Below are positions 36,395 to 46,301 of a DNA stretch of 64,000 nt, in pieces. Position numbers and translations under genes: made by a program. Position 1 is the stretch's first letter, and each line of letters begins with the position of its first letter. A model generated the notes under the pieces. That model made no database searches and was not told where the DNA came from. It saw nothing but the letters and a program-made list of their open reading frames with translations. Origin of the DNA: Arenimonas sp. (GTDB taxonomy: Bacteria; Pseudomonadota; Alphaproteobacteria; Rhizobiales; Rhizobiaceae); contig JAIBEK010000047.1 in the NCBI GenBank assembly GCA_019459145.1, positions 1 through 64,000 of the forward strand, in the 5' to 3' direction.

Positions 36395-36424
36395 GAAAAG
36401 CCGGCCGGCCCTAAAGGACCGGCC
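36395..36424 (-). terminator. Terminator-like hairpin between rpsB and tsf
   Basis: Arms 36403-36411 and 36416-36424 (9 pairs, one G-U on the minus strand) with a 4-base loop, followed on the minus strand by GGCTTTTCCC. It lies 12 bases beyond the rpsB stop and may be a partial terminator reducing read-through into tsf. Confidence 0.55.
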
Positions 36425-36435
36425 GAGCGGCGCGA

Positions 36436-37203
36436 TCAGGCGCCGGCTTCTTCTTCGAGTGCCGGCTCGATCGGAGCTTCGGCGGCGCCGCCGATGTCAC
36501 GACCCGAGGCACCCTGCTGGCGGGCAATGCCGTCGATGGCGGCACGCGCGATCAGGTCGCAATAGAGCGAGATGGCGCGCGAGGCATCGTCGTTGCCCGG
36601 GATCGGATAGTCGATCAGGTCCGGATCGCAGTTCGAGTCGATGATGGCGACGACCGGGATGCCGAGGCGCTTGGCTTCGTCGATCGCGATCTTTTCCTTG
36701 TTGGTGTCGATGATGAACATCAGGTCCGGAGTGCCGCCCATGTCGCGAATACCGCCGAGAGCCTTTTCAAGCTTCTCGCGTTCGCGCTCGAGGTTCAGGC
36801 GCTCCTTCTTGGTGAAGCCGGACGCGTCCGAATTCAGGATCTCGTCGAGCTTGCGCAGGCGAGCGATCGAGTTCGAGATCGTCTTCCAGTTCGTCATCAT
36901 GCCGCCGAGCCAGCGCGAGTTGACGTAGTACTGGGCCGAACGCTTCGCCGAGTCGGCGATCAGTTCGGACGCCTGGCGCTTGGTGCCGACGAAAAGAACG
37001 CGGCCGCCGCGAGCGACGGTGTCGGATACGACCTGAAGGGCCTTCGACAGCATCGGAACGGTCTGGGCCAGGTCGATGATGTGGATGTTGTTACGATCGC
37101 CGAAGATGTACGGCTTCATCTTCGGGTTCCAGCGATGAGTCTGGTGGCCGAAGTGAACACCAGCTTCAAGAAGCTGACGCATGCTGAAATCAGGCAATGC
37201 CAT
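36436..37203 (-). CDS. rpsB: Small ribosomal subunit protein uS2
   Basis: 255 residues. [20 protein letters not shown] near residues 14-33 and the C-terminal [20 protein letters not shown] are signatures. The protein has an acidic, Ala-rich C-terminal tail ([14 protein letters not shown]), common in alphaproteobacteria. ATG 37203 has AAAAGGAGAAA upstream; the frame is open further but without homology. About 199 bases upstream are non-coding and probably hold the promoter and leader. Confidence 0.96.
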   Translation of the reverse strand: MALPDFSMRQLLEAGVHFGHQTHRWNPKMKPYIFGDRNNIHIIDLAQTVPMLSKALQVVSDTVARGGRVLFVGTKRQASELIADSAKRSAQYYVNSRWLGGMMTNWKTISNSIARLRKLDEILNSDASGFTKKERLNLEREREKLEKALGGIRDMGGTPDLMFIIDTNKEKIAIDEAKRLGIPVVAIIDSNCDPDLIDYPIPGNDDASRAISLYCDLIARAAIDGIARQQGASGRDIGGAAEAPIEPALEEEAGA

Positions 37204-37402
37204 GCCTTTTTCTCCTTTTCCGGTTGAACCCCCGCGAGACAAACAGCACCTTATTCAAGGATGCCACCGGCGGAACCTTCCGGATGTCTCCCGGTCGATC
37301 CCAAGTCTCGCGTGTGGAATGCTGGTGGCCTTATAGCGACTCTTTCGGGAAATCAAGGCATTTCCGGGAGAAATCGGGTTTCCATCCGGTCTTGGCGCAG
37401 AT

Positions 37403-38227
37403 TCACCGGCACTCGCCCGAGCCGAGCACTTCCAGCTTGGTCAGCTTGCCGGTGAGAACGAAATCGCCGTAGTCGAGCGTCAGGTCGCGGGAGATGCCGT
37501 TCTCGTAGAGCTTGAAGGACTGGGTGTAGATCGGCAGCAGGTCGCCGGAGGCCTTTTCGTCGAAATAGGCGATCGACACCGGCCAATAGGCCTCGGCCGC
37601 CATCGCTCCGGCCGACGTGTCGGCCGCCTCGAGGGACGTCGGCGTGTGCGGGCGGCCGACGACGGTGGTGGTCAGATAGCTCTTGTCGCCGTCCTCGGAG
37701 CCGTCGAAGATGCGGGCCTCGAACAGGGACTTGCCCTTGCGGGCGTTCTCGATCACATCCATCATGTGCGCGGTGGGAAAGCGGCTGTCGGCAATCTCGA
37801 CCGCACGCGGTTCGGGCTCCTCGATGTCGATCTTGACCTTGCCATCCTCGTCCGCCGCGGCGCCGCTCACGTCCTTGTCCAACTGGTCGTCGGTGAACGA
37901 CTTGGTTTCGAAGCGGAATTTGCCGGCGGCCAGATCCTCGAAGGTCATGCTCTGCTGATCGGTGACGCGGATCTGTTCGCCGGTGTCGATGCGGGTGACG
38001 AAGCGGAAACTGGTGGTGAAACCCTGGCATTCGGAGCCGCTGAACTCATAGACCATGCGGCCGCGCATGCCCTCGATGCCCGACCGTTCGGAAGCCTGCT
38101 TGAGCTGGATGTCGTAGACCGCCCGGTGCGGCACGAGACCGCCCGCTCCCGCCGCATTGGCAAGGGCTGCCGACAGGCCGACGGCGGAGCCGCAGACCAC
38201 GACCACGGCTAAGCTCGAACGAAACAT
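37403..38227 (-). CDS. EipB-like periplasmic envelope-integrity protein (DUF1849)
   Basis: 274 residues. Signal peptide about 1-26 (ending ALANA), then a DUF1849 domain. Two cysteines, in GSECQGFTTSF and at the end in LGSGECR, match the conserved disulfide of Brucella EipB, a spiral beta-fold protein needed for cell-envelope integrity. Start choice: AGGAGG directly abuts an ATG at 38233, so the ATG at 38227, six bases further, is preferred. It is divergent from the RidA gene. Confidence 0.85.
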   Translation of the reverse strand: MFRSSLAVVVVCGSAVGLSAALANAAGAGGLVPHRAVYDIQLKQASERSGIEGMRGRMVYEFSGSECQGFTTSFRFVTRIDTGEQIRVTDQQSMTFEDLAAGKFRFETKSFTDDQLDKDVSGAAADEDGKVKIDIEEPEPRAVEIADSRFPTAHMMDVIENARKGKSLFEARIFDGSEDGDKSYLTTTVVGRPHTPTSLEAADTSAGAMAAEAYWPVSIAYFDEKASGDLLPIYTQSFKLYENGISRDLTLDYGDFVLTGKLTKLEVLGSGECR

Positions 38228-38345
38228 CGACATCCTCCTGTTGCACATGGCGGCGATGTTATAAGAACAGATCCGGCAAAAGCGAGACAAGCTTTTGATG
38301 GGAACGCGATTCTCTCAACTATTTTACGCAGACCGGGAAACGAAC

Positions 38346-38816
38346 ATGACCGATACGATCGACGGCCGCCTCACCGCCATGGGAATTACCCTGCCCGAAG
38401 CGGCAGCCCCCGCCGCCAACTATGTGCCCTATGTGATTAGCGGCAATCTTCTCTATCTGTCGGGCCAGTTGCCGATCGAAGGCGGCAAGATCGCCGTCAC
38501 CGGCCTGGTCGGCACCGACGTCACGCTGGCCGACGCCCAGCGCGCCGCCGAACTCTGCGCCATCAACATCCTCGCCCAGGCGAAATCCGCCCTTTCCGGC
38601 GATCTTGCCCGCATCGTGCGCGTCATCAAGCTCAACGGCTTCGTCGCCTCGGCTCCGGGTTTCGTCGAACAGCATCTCGTCATCAACGGCGCCTCCAACC
38701 TGATCGCCGGCGTCCTCGGCGAGGCCGGCAAGCATGCGCGCGCCGCCGTCGGCATGGCGGCGCTTCCGCTCAACGCGGCCGTCGAGATTGACGCGATCCT
38801 GGAGATCGCCCTGTGA
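38346..38816 (+). CDS. RidA/YjgF family protein
   Basis: 156 residues. The family core LYLSGQLPIEGGKIAVTGLV and GVLGEAGKHARAAVGMAALP are present; the Arg in ARAAVG corresponds to the catalytic Arg of RidA enamine deaminases. This longer subgroup (about 150 residues) is distinct from classical RidA of 128. It may remove reactive enamines. Its stop overlaps the next gene's GTG start as GTGA. Confidence 0.86.
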   Translation: MTDTIDGRLTAMGITLPEAAAPAANYVPYVISGNLLYLSGQLPIEGGKIAVTGLVGTDVTLADAQRAAELCAINILAQAKSALSGDLARIVRVIKLNGFVASAPGFVEQHLVINGASNLIAGVLGEAGKHARAAVGMAALPLNAAVEIDAILEIAL

Positions 38817-39547
38817 GCGACGTCAGTTGGATCAAGGACGTGCCGGTCGCCCATCGCGGCTTCCACGACCAGAACAAGACGGTCTGGGAAAACACGCTCT
38901 CGGCCTTCCAGCGCGCCATCGATGCCGGCTTTGCCATCGAATGCGATATCCAGCTGTCGTCCGACAGCATGCCGATGGTGTTCCACGACCATGACCTGCA
39001 GCGGCTGTGCGGACTTGCCGGCGAGGTGCGCGAACGCACGGGTGGCGAACTTGGGCTGCTGTCGATCGGCGGCACCGCCGACAAGATCCCGACGCTCAAG
39101 AAGATGCTGGCCCTGGTCAAGGGTCAGGTACCGCTGGTGATCGAGCTCAAGGGCATCAACGCCGAACAGGACGACGGCCTGGCGGAAGCCGTGCTCGAGG
39201 TACTGGAGGGCTATCAGGGCAAGGTCGCGCTGATGAGCTTCGACTACTGGCTGCTGCGGGACCTCAAGAAGCTCGACTGCCCCTACCCGGTCGGCTTGAC
39301 CGCCGAAGGCGTGAAGCCGGAACAACTCGCCGCCCATGACGAGGCCATGCAACTCGGCCTCGATTTCATCTCCTATTGCGCGCCCCACCTGCCCAACAGC
39401 TTCGTGACGGCACAGCGCGAACGCGGAATTCCGGTGATTACCTGGACTGTCAGGGATGAAACCATGCGCGCACATACCTATACTCATGCGGACCAGATGA
39501 CCTTCGAGGGCTTTGACCCCCGCGAGGTGGCCATCGCCAGCGCATGA
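38813..39547 (+). CDS. Glycerophosphodiester phosphodiesterase
   Basis: 244 residues, TIM barrel. Catalytic motif HRGFHDQNKTVWENTLSAF near 14-32, then Glu and Asp in IECDIQL and His in VFHDHDLQRL. There is no signal peptide, so it is cytosolic and would hydrolyse glycerophosphodiesters from phospholipid turnover. The start is GTG at 38813, overlapping the RidA stop, so translation is coupled. The next gene follows after 10 bases. Confidence 0.9.
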   Translation: MSDVSWIKDVPVAHRGFHDQNKTVWENTLSAFQRAIDAGFAIECDIQLSSDSMPMVFHDHDLQRLCGLAGEVRERTGGELGLLSIGGTADKIPTLKKMLALVKGQVPLVIELKGINAEQDDGLAEAVLEVLEGYQGKVALMSFDYWLLRDLKKLDCPYPVGLTAEGVKPEQLAAHDEAMQLGLDFISYCAPHLPNSFVTAQRERGIPVITWTVRDETMRAHTYTHADQMTFEGFDPREVAIASA

Positions 39548-39557
39548 TGGGAGCCGC

Positions 39558-40757
39558 ATGCCAGGAGACGTGACGATCCGGATCGAAAGATCCCTTGCCG
39601 ATATTTCTCCTGAACGCTGGGCCCTCCTCGGCGGCGCAAGACGCGGTGCGGACGGTTACAATCCGTTCGCTTCGCACGCCTTCCTGTCGGCGCTGGAGGA
39701 ATCCGGCTCGGCCACGGCAGAAACCGGCTGGCTCGGCCATCACCTGCTCCTCGAAGACGCAGCCGGCGATCTGCTCGGCGCCATTCCCTGCTATCTCAAG
39801 AGCCACAGCCGGGGCGAATATGTCTTCGACCAGGGCTGGGCGGATGCCTTCGAGCGGGCCGGCGGCCGCTATTATCCCAAGCTGCAGAGCACCTTTCCCT
39901 TCACCCCCGCGACCGGGCCGCGACTGATGGTGGCCGAGGGGCACGATCAGACGGACATACGGCCGCTTCTGGCTGCCGGCCTCCGGCAGGTGGCCGACGA
40001 ACTCGGCGTCTCCTCCGCGCACGCGACCTTCGTTCCCGAGGGCGAGTTGCCAGCCTTCACCGGCAACGGCTACCTGCATCGGATGGACCAACAGTTCCAT
40101 TTCCTCAATCCCGGTTACCGCGACCACGACGACTTCCTCGACACGCTCGCCTCGCGCAAGCGCAAGGTGCTGAAGAAGGAACGCCGGGCGGCACTGGAGC
40201 ACGGCATCGAGATCGACTGGCTGACCGGGGCGGATCTGACCGAGGACATCTGGGACCAGTTCTTCGCCTTCTACATGGATACCGGCAGCCGCAAATGGGG
40301 CAAACCCTATCTGACGCGGACCTTCTATTCGCTGATCGGCGCGCGCATGGCCGACGACATCCTGCTGGTGATGGCAAGACGCGAAGGGCGCTATGTGGCG
40401 GGCGCCATCAATTTTATCGGCGCGGATGCGCTCTACGGCCGGCACTGGGGCTGCATCGAGGACCACCCCTATCTGCATTTCGAGGTCTGCTATCATCAGG
40501 CGATCGACTTTGCGCTGTCGAAGGGTTTGAAACGCGTCGAGGCGGGTGCGCAGGGCGAGCACAAGCTGGCGCGCGGTTACCAGCCGATCACGACCCATTC
40601 GGCGCATTACATCGCTCATCCGGGGCTGAGGCGTGCCGTTTCCGATTATCTAGCGCACGAGCGCCGCGAGGTCGAGCAGATGGGCGAGATCCTCGGAGAG
40701 CATACGCCATTTCGCCGCGGCGAGCGCCAGCAGCGCGACGGCGAGAGCGACGAATAG
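39558..40757 (+). CDS. FemAB-like GNAT-fold protein (DUF482)
   Basis: 399 residues. The C-terminal half matches the DUF482/COG3146 family: YHQAIDFALSKGLKRVEAGA then QGEHKLARGYQP and THSAHYIAHP, and RKVLKKERRAALEHGIEI earlier. These proteins have a double GNAT fold like peptidoglycan aminoacyl transferases, but substrate is unknown. GGGAG lies before the start, which is 10 bases after the phosphodiesterase stop, so it belongs to the RidA-GDPD operon. Confidence 0.85.
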   Translation: MPGDVTIRIERSLADISPERWALLGGARRGADGYNPFASHAFLSALEESGSATAETGWLGHHLLLEDAAGDLLGAIPCYLKSHSRGEYVFDQGWADAFERAGGRYYPKLQSTFPFTPATGPRLMVAEGHDQTDIRPLLAAGLRQVADELGVSSAHATFVPEGELPAFTGNGYLHRMDQQFHFLNPGYRDHDDFLDTLASRKRKVLKKERRAALEHGIEIDWLTGADLTEDIWDQFFAFYMDTGSRKWGKPYLTRTFYSLIGARMADDILLVMARREGRYVAGAINFIGADALYGRHWGCIEDHPYLHFEVCYHQAIDFALSKGLKRVEAGAQGEHKLARGYQPITTHSAHYIAHPGLRRAVSDYLAHERREVEQMGEILGEHTPFRRGERQQRDGESDE

Positions 40758-40817
40758 GCCGCTTGATCATCGCCCGCCGGCTGCCTTAACTACGGCCAGA
40801 ACCTCAGGAGATTCCCG

Positions 40818-41243
40818 ATGACCAGCCCTGCCTATGACCCGAACAACATCTTCGCCAAGATCCTCAAGGGCGAGATCCCCTCGGTGAAGCTCTACGAAGA
40901 CGACGACACGCTCGCCTTCATGGACGTCATGCCCCAGGCGAGCGGTCATCTGCTGGTCATCCCCAAGGCCGCCTCGCGCAACATGCTCGACGCCGATCCT
41001 GCGGTGCTTTCCCGGCTGATGCCAATGGTGCAGAAACTCGCCATCGCCGCGAAAGAGGCATTTGACGCAGACGGCGTGTCCGTCGCCCAGTTCAACGAAG
41101 CGGCTGCCGGCCAGACCGTCAACCACCTGCACTTCCACATCATCCCGCGCCACGAGGGCGTGCCGCTCAAAGCCCATGCCGGCAAGATGGAGGACATCGA
41201 GGTGCTGAAGGCGAATGCCGAGAAGATCAAGGCGGCACTGTAG
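40818..41243 (+). CDS. HIT-family nucleotide-binding protein
   Basis: 141 residues, Hint subfamily. The histidine triad is NHLHFHIIPR near residues 97-106. N-terminal FAKILKGEIPSVKLYEDDDT is also typical. These proteins hydrolyse AMP-lysine-like or dinucleoside substrates. It is 60 bases downstream of the GNAT-like gene on the same strand and is followed by a palindromic repeat. Confidence 0.92.
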   Translation: MTSPAYDPNNIFAKILKGEIPSVKLYEDDDTLAFMDVMPQASGHLLVIPKAASRNMLDADPAVLSRLMPMVQKLAIAAKEAFDADGVSVAQFNEAAAGQTVNHLHFHIIPRHEGVPLKAHAGKMEDIEVLKANAEKIKAAL

Positions 41244-41245
41244 GC

Positions 41246-41385
41246 GCCGCCCTCTCTTCGAGGGGGAGGGTCGGAGCGAAGCTCCGGGGTGGGGTGATGT
41301 CGCGACCACACGGCCCATCGCCCGACTCTCAAGATCACCCCCACCCGCGTTCCGCGCGACCTCCCCCATCAAGGGGGAGGTTTCG
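41246..41385. repeat. Palindromic intergenic element resembling rhizobial RIME-type repeats
   Basis: About 140 bases of nested inverted repeats between the convergent HIT and DUF1989 genes. Elements: CCCTC / GAGGG near 41250-41265; GGAGC / GCTCC around 41273-41285; GGGTGGGGTGAT near 41290 pairing with ATCACCCCCACCC near 41335 (one extra C); and a perfect 9-bp stem ACCTCCCCC / GGGGGAGGT (41359-41367 with 41373-41381). Such mosaics are dispersed in Rhizobiaceae genomes. It may also terminate both convergent transcripts. Confidence 0.65.
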
Positions 41386-41415
41386 GCGACGGCGAACCCG
41401 GAAGGATTCCGCCTC

Positions 41416-42270
41416 TTATTCGGGATTGCGGTAGCCGTTTCTCTCTGGGAAGGGCCAGTTCTTCAGCAGGTCCATGCCCGGCCGATAGATTTCGACCTTG
41501 AGCGGATAGCAGGCGGCGATGTCGCTCGAATGCTTGGCGCTGCAATCGCCGCCCGGGCAGGCCGACAGGCCGCCGAGAAGATCGATCTCGGCGAAGAACT
41601 CGATGTAGTCGCCGGGCCGCACCGGGCTTGCCTTCATGAAATACTGGTGGGTATCGGCGGTGAAGCCGGTGCACATGAAGACGTTCAGTACGTCATGGAC
41701 CAAGGGTTCTGCTTCTGCGAACGACATGCCCTTGGCGCCAGCCAATGCGCGGGTCAGGTTGGAATGGCAGCAGTGGTGATAGTCGTCGCCCGAAAGCAGC
41801 CGGTTGGTATAGGGATCGCAACGCGTGCCGATGACGTCGTGGACGCTGCCGCCATATTCGTCGAAACCGTACCAGCCGAGCGTATCGTGAGTGATCGTCG
41901 CCATCGGACGAAGATTGGGGAGCGTGCTCCACAGGCGGTTGCCGGTGGTCACGTGGGTGGCGTGCAGCGCCCGCGTCTTGCCGGAAAAGAAGCGCTCGCT
42001 GAGGTCGTTCGCGTTCCACAGGTTGAGGTCGCCGACCTGCGGGCCGTCGATGCTGAGGATGCGGAAGAAATGCCCCTTCGGCACGGAGAATGTGGCGCCC
42101 TCGCGCGGCGGCACGATCACCTCGTCGACCTTGGTCAAGGTCTCGCGGGCGCGCCGTAGCGCCTCCATGTCCGGCACTGGCAGCGTCTCGACGGGATAGC
42201 AGACGACCGGCTTGACGGCGCGGCGCTCGGCGGCATCGGCGGGAGCGGTGACGGAGGACATGGGCGACAT
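41416..42270 (-). CDS. DUF1989 family protein (urea-carboxylase-associated type)
   Basis: 284 residues. Motifs VPKGHFFRILSIDGPQVGDL, THVTTGNRLWSTLPNLRPMA and CCHSNLTRAL with conserved Cys/His/Asp residues are typical of DUF1989, which is often found near urea carboxylase and proposed to bind metal. No urea or guanidine genes are nearby, so substrate is open. A further Cys cluster (SACPGGDCSAKHSSD) lies toward the C-terminus. Convergent with the HIT gene. Confidence 0.82.
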   Translation of the reverse strand: MSPMSSVTAPADAAERRAVKPVVCYPVETLPVPDMEALRRARETLTKVDEVIVPPREGATFSVPKGHFFRILSIDGPQVGDLNLWNANDLSERFFSGKTRALHATHVTTGNRLWSTLPNLRPMATITHDTLGWYGFDEYGGSVHDVIGTRCDPYTNRLLSGDDYHHCCHSNLTRALAGAKGMSFAEAEPLVHDVLNVFMCTGFTADTHQYFMKASPVRPGDYIEFFAEIDLLGGLSACPGGDCSAKHSSDIAACYPLKVEIYRPGMDLLKNWPFPERNGYRNPE

Positions 42271-42376
42271 GGCGGTTCCTGTATGTGCGGTTCGACGGAT
42301 TGAAAAAGCTATAAACCGGACGACGCGTGAACGCCTGCCGAAATGTGTCGCCGGAACTTCTTATCCGATCGAGCCG

Positions 42377-42712
42377 TCATGAAAGGGCGAGCCCGAGCGA
42401 CAGCAGCGCAAGCGACACGACGACGCCGACAATGACGCGCTGGCCGCTCGCGAGAAAGGCGACGAAGCCGATTCCTGCGGCAGCGAGCCGGAGCCACATC
42501 GGCGAGTCCGCCAGGCTGCCGGTCGGAAAGACGATCAGCTTGGCGGTGACCGCCATGACCAGGGCGGTGGCGACCGCCCGCACCCAACTCAGCGCTTCCG
42601 AGCCTTCCGCCAGCCGATTGCCGGCGATCACGCCGAGCCAGCGCCACAGATCGGTGGCGAACCAGCCGGCGAACAGAATCACCGCATAGGGCCAGAGCTC
42701 GGCGGCGGTCAT
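42377..42712 (-). CDS. azlD: AzlD-like branched-chain amino-acid exporter subunit
   Basis: 111 residues with about four hydrophobic segments. ILFAGWFATDLWRWLGVIAG and SWVRAVATALVMAVTAKLIV match AzlD. Start overlaps the azlC stop as ATGA (42709-42712). AzlC-AzlD export branched-chain amino acids or analogues across the inner membrane. Confidence 0.85.
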   Translation of the reverse strand: MTAAELWPYAVILFAGWFATDLWRWLGVIAGNRLAEGSEALSWVRAVATALVMAVTAKLIVFPTGSLADSPMWLRLAAAGIGFVAFLASGQRVIVGVVVSLALLSLGLALS

Positions 42713-43467
42713 GGACCTTCTCCGTGGCTTGCCGCGACGGTAGCGCGCCGACGCACGACGAAACGGTCGATCACGTAGGCGAGCGTTCCCCCGCCGATCC
42801 CGGCGATCAGGATGTCAAAGCCGGGCGTGATAACCGCCAGCAGCGGGCCGGCGACCACGCCGATGACGAAGGCGATCTTCACCACGGAATGGCGAGCGGA
42901 CGCCCAGATCGAACCGACGAAATAGACAGGCGTCAAAAAGAACAGAACGCCGGCGACGGCCGGAGGGAAGGTAGAGACGATCCCATAGCTCAGGCCGACC
43001 AGAACCGTGTTGGCCGCGACGAGCGTCAGACCGAAGCCGGCGAAATAGGTGACGCGAGCCTCGCGCGGCACGTCCTTCAGCTTGCCCATGGCGAAAACCC
43101 AGGCCGTGATGGCGACGAAATGCGACAGGATCAGCAGAAGCCAGGTCGGCGTGCGGGCTCCGCGCAGTTCGGGGACCAGCGAAGCCACCATCGGCATCAT
43201 CCGGATAGATGAAAGTGTTACGGCAAGAAACATCGCCAAGATATTGGCGCCGCTTGCCATCATGCCGATCAGGATCATCTTTGCCGGCAGCGCCCAGATC
43301 ATCGCGGTCATGAACATTGCCTCGCCACGGCTCACTCCCGATTCGAGGGCAAAGGCGCTGAAACCGACAAACGAGGTCATCAGTATGAAGGCAGGAAGGG
43401 AAAAGATGCCGCGAGCGCCCTCGAGGAACCAGCGAAACGAGGCGGTATCGGCAGGGGTTGCGGGCAT
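42709..43467 (-). CDS. azlC: AzlC-like branched-chain amino-acid exporter subunit
   Basis: 252 residues, about eight membrane segments. Family motifs: FVGFSAFALESGVSRGEAMF and MMASGANILAMFLAVTLSSI with RMMP following. The start at 43467 gives the normal length; the frame is open upstream but unsupported. It forms an operon with azlD. A terminator of clpA lies further upstream on the same strand, so the pair has its own promoter. Confidence 0.9.
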   Translation of the reverse strand: MPATPADTASFRWFLEGARGIFSLPAFILMTSFVGFSAFALESGVSRGEAMFMTAMIWALPAKMILIGMMASGANILAMFLAVTLSSIRMMPMVASLVPELRGARTPTWLLLILSHFVAITAWVFAMGKLKDVPREARVTYFAGFGLTLVAANTVLVGLSYGIVSTFPPAVAGVLFFLTPVYFVGSIWASARHSVVKIAFVIGVVAGPLLAVITPGFDILIAGIGGGTLAYVIDRFVVRRRATVAASHGEGP

Positions 43468-43817
43468 GAGCAGATCCGGCGGGTGAGGAAGGCGGGCGCC
43501 GTCAAGCGACACGGTAAGTGAACTGTTAGGACGTATACAGCGGATTTCGTGTGTAAAACAGCGCGTTCTTGCCCCGCCCCGATCGTCAGCGCATTCCGTC
43601 GGGACCACCGCTGACGGCGATTGCCCCCGTCTCTGCCCCTTGCAAGCCTATCGCCGGGCGGACACGGCCCGCAAGCCTCACGGCATGGTTTCGCCGGAAG
43701 ATCACAGAAACGTCAACCGCAGAATGACGAAACCCCTCGCAGCCATGCTGCGAGGGGTCGAATTGCGGTTCTTCGAAAGGACCTGGCTCCGGCTCCATGC
43801 CGGATCCTGCAAGAACC
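43468..43817. other. Intergenic region between clpA and azlC
   Basis: 350 bases without a supportable gene. It contains the clpA terminator hairpin (43732-43758) and presumably the azlCD promoter; I recognised no operator. Open frames here are in-phase extensions or shadows without a ribosome site. Confidence 0.5.
43732..43758 (-). terminator. Rho-independent terminator of clpS-clpA
   Basis: A perfect 12-bp stem ACCCCTCGCAGC / GCTGCGAGGGGT with a 3-base centre lies 60 bases beyond the clpA stop. On the minus strand it is followed by TTTCGTC, a short T tract. Confidence 0.7.
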
Positions 43818-46292
43818 CTATTTCTTCTTCGGCACCTTCGGCACGGAACTGCGCTTGGCCGAAGCCTTTTCCGCCGCCGATCCGGCCTTGGCCGCACCTG
43901 CCTTGGTTACGGATTTCGTCCTGCGGGGCTTGGCTGCGCCCTCCGCTTCGGCCTCGACCAGTTCGGCCTCGGGCTTCGGCTTCACCTGGGCGGTTTCCGA
44001 AAGGGCTTCGAGATCGAGCACATCGGCGCCGCTCTCGTCCTTCTTGACACCGACCTTGACCACGCCACCCTTCTTCAGCTTGCCGAACAGGATCTCGTTG
44101 GCGAGCGGCTTCTTGATGTGCTCCTGGATAACGCGCGACAGCGGCCGGGCGCCCATCTTTTCATCGTAGCCCCGGCTTGCCAGCCAATCAATCGCGGCTT
44201 CGGATAGGTCGAAGGTGACGTTGCGCTCCGAAAGCTGGGCTTCCAGCTGCATGACGAACTTCTGCACCACCTTGTGGATGACCTCGGTCGGCAGCGGCGC
44301 AAAGGCGATCGTCGCGTCAAGACGGTTGCGGAATTCCGGCGTGAACAGCCGGTTCAAAGCCTCTTCGTCCTCGCCGGTGCGCTTGGACGAGCCGAAGCCG
44401 ATCGCCGCCTTGGCCATTTCGGATGCGCCCGCATTGGTCGTCATGATCAGGATGACATTGCGGAAGTCGATCTTCTTGCCGTTGTGGTCGGTCAGCGAGC
44501 CGTGGTCCATCACCTGCAACAGGATGTTGTAGATATCCGGATGCGCCTTCTCGATCTCGTCGAGAAGCACGACCGAATGCGGATGCTGGTCGACGCCGTC
44601 GGTCAGAAGGCCGCCCTGGTCGAAGCCGACATAGCCCGGAGGTGCTCCGAGCAGGCGAGAAACGGTGTGCCGCTCCATGTATTCCGACATGTCGAAGCGC
44701 AGCAGTTCGACGCCGAGCGAGGCGGCGAGCTGCTTGGCGACTTCGGTCTTGCCCACCCCGGTCGGGCCGGAAAAGACGTAGGAGCCGATAGGCTTGTTCG
44801 GTTCGCGAAGACCGGCACGAGCCAGCTTGATCGCCGTCGACAGCGCCTCGATCGCCGTGTCCTGGCCATAGACCACCGAGCGCAGTTCCTTCTCCAGGTT
44901 GGCGAGAACCATCTCGTCGTCCTTGGAAACGGTCTTGGCCGGGATGCGGGCCATGGTGGCGATCGTCGCCTCGATCTCCTTTTCGGTGATCAGCTTTCGA
45001 CGCTTGGAGGCCGGCAGCAGCATCTGCGCCGCACCGGTTTCGTCGATCACGTCGATCGCCTTGTCGGGCAGCTTGCGGTCGGAGATGTAGCGGGCCGACA
45101 GCTCGACCGCCGACTTGATCGCCTCGTTGGTATACTTCAGCTTGTGATAGTCCTCGAAATAGGGCTTCAGGCCCTTCATGATCTCGATGGCATCCTCGAT
45201 CGTCGGCTCGTTGACGTCGATCTTCTGGAAACGGCGGACCAGCGCCCGGTCCTTCTCGAAGAACTGGCGATATTCCTTGTAGGTGGTCGAGCCGATGCAG
45301 CGGATGGCGCCGGAAGACAGCGCCGGCTTCAGCAGGTTGGAAGCGTCCATCGCCCCGCCCGAGGTCGCGCCGGCACCGATCACGGTGTGGATCTCGTCGA
45401 TGAACAGCACGGCGCCGGGATAGTCCTCGAGTTCCTTGACGACCTGCTTCAGGCGCTCCTCGAAGTCACCGCGATAGCGGGTACCGGCGAGCAGCGTGCC
45501 CATGTCGAGCGAGAAGATGGTGGCGTCCTTCAGCGCGTCGGGAACCTTGCCCTCGACGATGCGCTTGGCCAGGCCCTCGGCGATTGCCGTCTTGCCGACG
45601 CCCGGATCACCGACATAGAGCGGATTGTTCTTGGAACGGCGGCACAGCACCTGGATGGTGCGGTTGACCTCGCCGTGGCGGCCGATCAGCGGATCGATCT
45701 TGCCGTTCCTCGCCTTGTCGTTGAGGTTCACGCAATAGGCCTTCAAGGCCTCCTGCTTGGTCTTTGGGGTGCCTTCATCCTGCTCGCGGGCCTGCTTGGC
45801 TTCGCCCTCGCTTTCATCCGCGCCGCGCGGCGGACGGGTCTGGGCGGAACCCGGACGTTTGCCGATTCCGTGCGAAATGTAATTAACGGCGTCGTAGCGG
45901 GTCATCTCCTGCTCCTGCAGGAAGAATGCCGCATGGCTTTCACGCTCGGCGAAGATGGCGACCAGCACGTTGGCGCCGGTCACTTCCTCGCGACCGGAGG
46001 ACTGGACGTGGATCACCGCGCGCTGAATGACGCGCTGGAAGCCGGAGGTCGGCTTGGAATCCTCGTCATAACCGGTCACCAGATTGGCGAGCTCATTGTC
46101 GACATATTCGATCACCGTCTTGCGAAGGGTGTCCAGATTGACATTGCACGCACCCATCACGGCAGCGGCATCCGCATCGTCGATCAAGGCCAGCAACAAA
46201 TGCTCGAGCGTGGCATATTCGTGGTGCCGCTCGTTGGCAAAGGTCAGTGCCTGGTGCAGTGCCTTCTCGAGGCTGGGAGAGAATGTTGGCAC
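43818..46292 (-). CDS. clpA: ClpA, ATP-dependent unfoldase of ClpAP
   Basis: 824 residues. N-terminal double Clp_N repeat (about 1-145), AAA domain 1 with [11 protein letters not shown] domain 2 with GPTGVGKT, and the IGF-type ClpP-binding loop in KAAIGFGSS. It unfolds substrates for ClpP. The C-terminus is extended by about 60 residues rich in Ala, Lys and Glu (from [20 protein letters not shown] to KVPKKK), absent from the 758-residue E. coli protein. It follows clpS by 9 bases. Confidence 0.96.
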   Translation of the reverse strand: MPTFSPSLEKALHQALTFANERHHEYATLEHLLLALIDDADAAAVMGACNVNLDTLRKTVIEYVDNELANLVTGYDEDSKPTSGFQRVIQRAVIHVQSSGREEVTGANVLVAIFAERESHAAFFLQEQEMTRYDAVNYISHGIGKRPGSAQTRPPRGADESEGEAKQAREQDEGTPKTKQEALKAYCVNLNDKARNGKIDPLIGRHGEVNRTIQVLCRRSKNNPLYVGDPGVGKTAIAEGLAKRIVEGKVPDALKDATIFSLDMGTLLAGTRYRGDFEERLKQVVKELEDYPGAVLFIDEIHTVIGAGATSGGAMDASNLLKPALSSGAIRCIGSTTYKEYRQFFEKDRALVRRFQKIDVNEPTIEDAIEIMKGLKPYFEDYHKLKYTNEAIKSAVELSARYISDRKLPDKAIDVIDETGAAQMLLPASKRRKLITEKEIEATIATMARIPAKTVSKDDEMVLANLEKELRSVVYGQDTAIEALSTAIKLARAGLREPNKPIGSYVFSGPTGVGKTEVAKQLAASLGVELLRFDMSEYMERHTVSRLLGAPPGYVGFDQGGLLTDGVDQHPHSVVLLDEIEKAHPDIYNILLQVMDHGSLTDHNGKKIDFRNVILIMTTNAGASEMAKAAIGFGSSKRTGEDEEALNRLFTPEFRNRLDATIAFAPLPTEVIHKVVQKFVMQLEAQLSERNVTFDLSEAAIDWLASRGYDEKMGARPLSRVIQEHIKKPLANEILFGKLKKGGVVKVGVKKDESGADVLDLEALSETAQVKPKPEAELVEAEAEGAAKPRRTKSVTKAGAAKAGSAAEKASAKRSSVPKVPKKK

Positions 46293-46301
46293 GTCAGTTC
46301 C

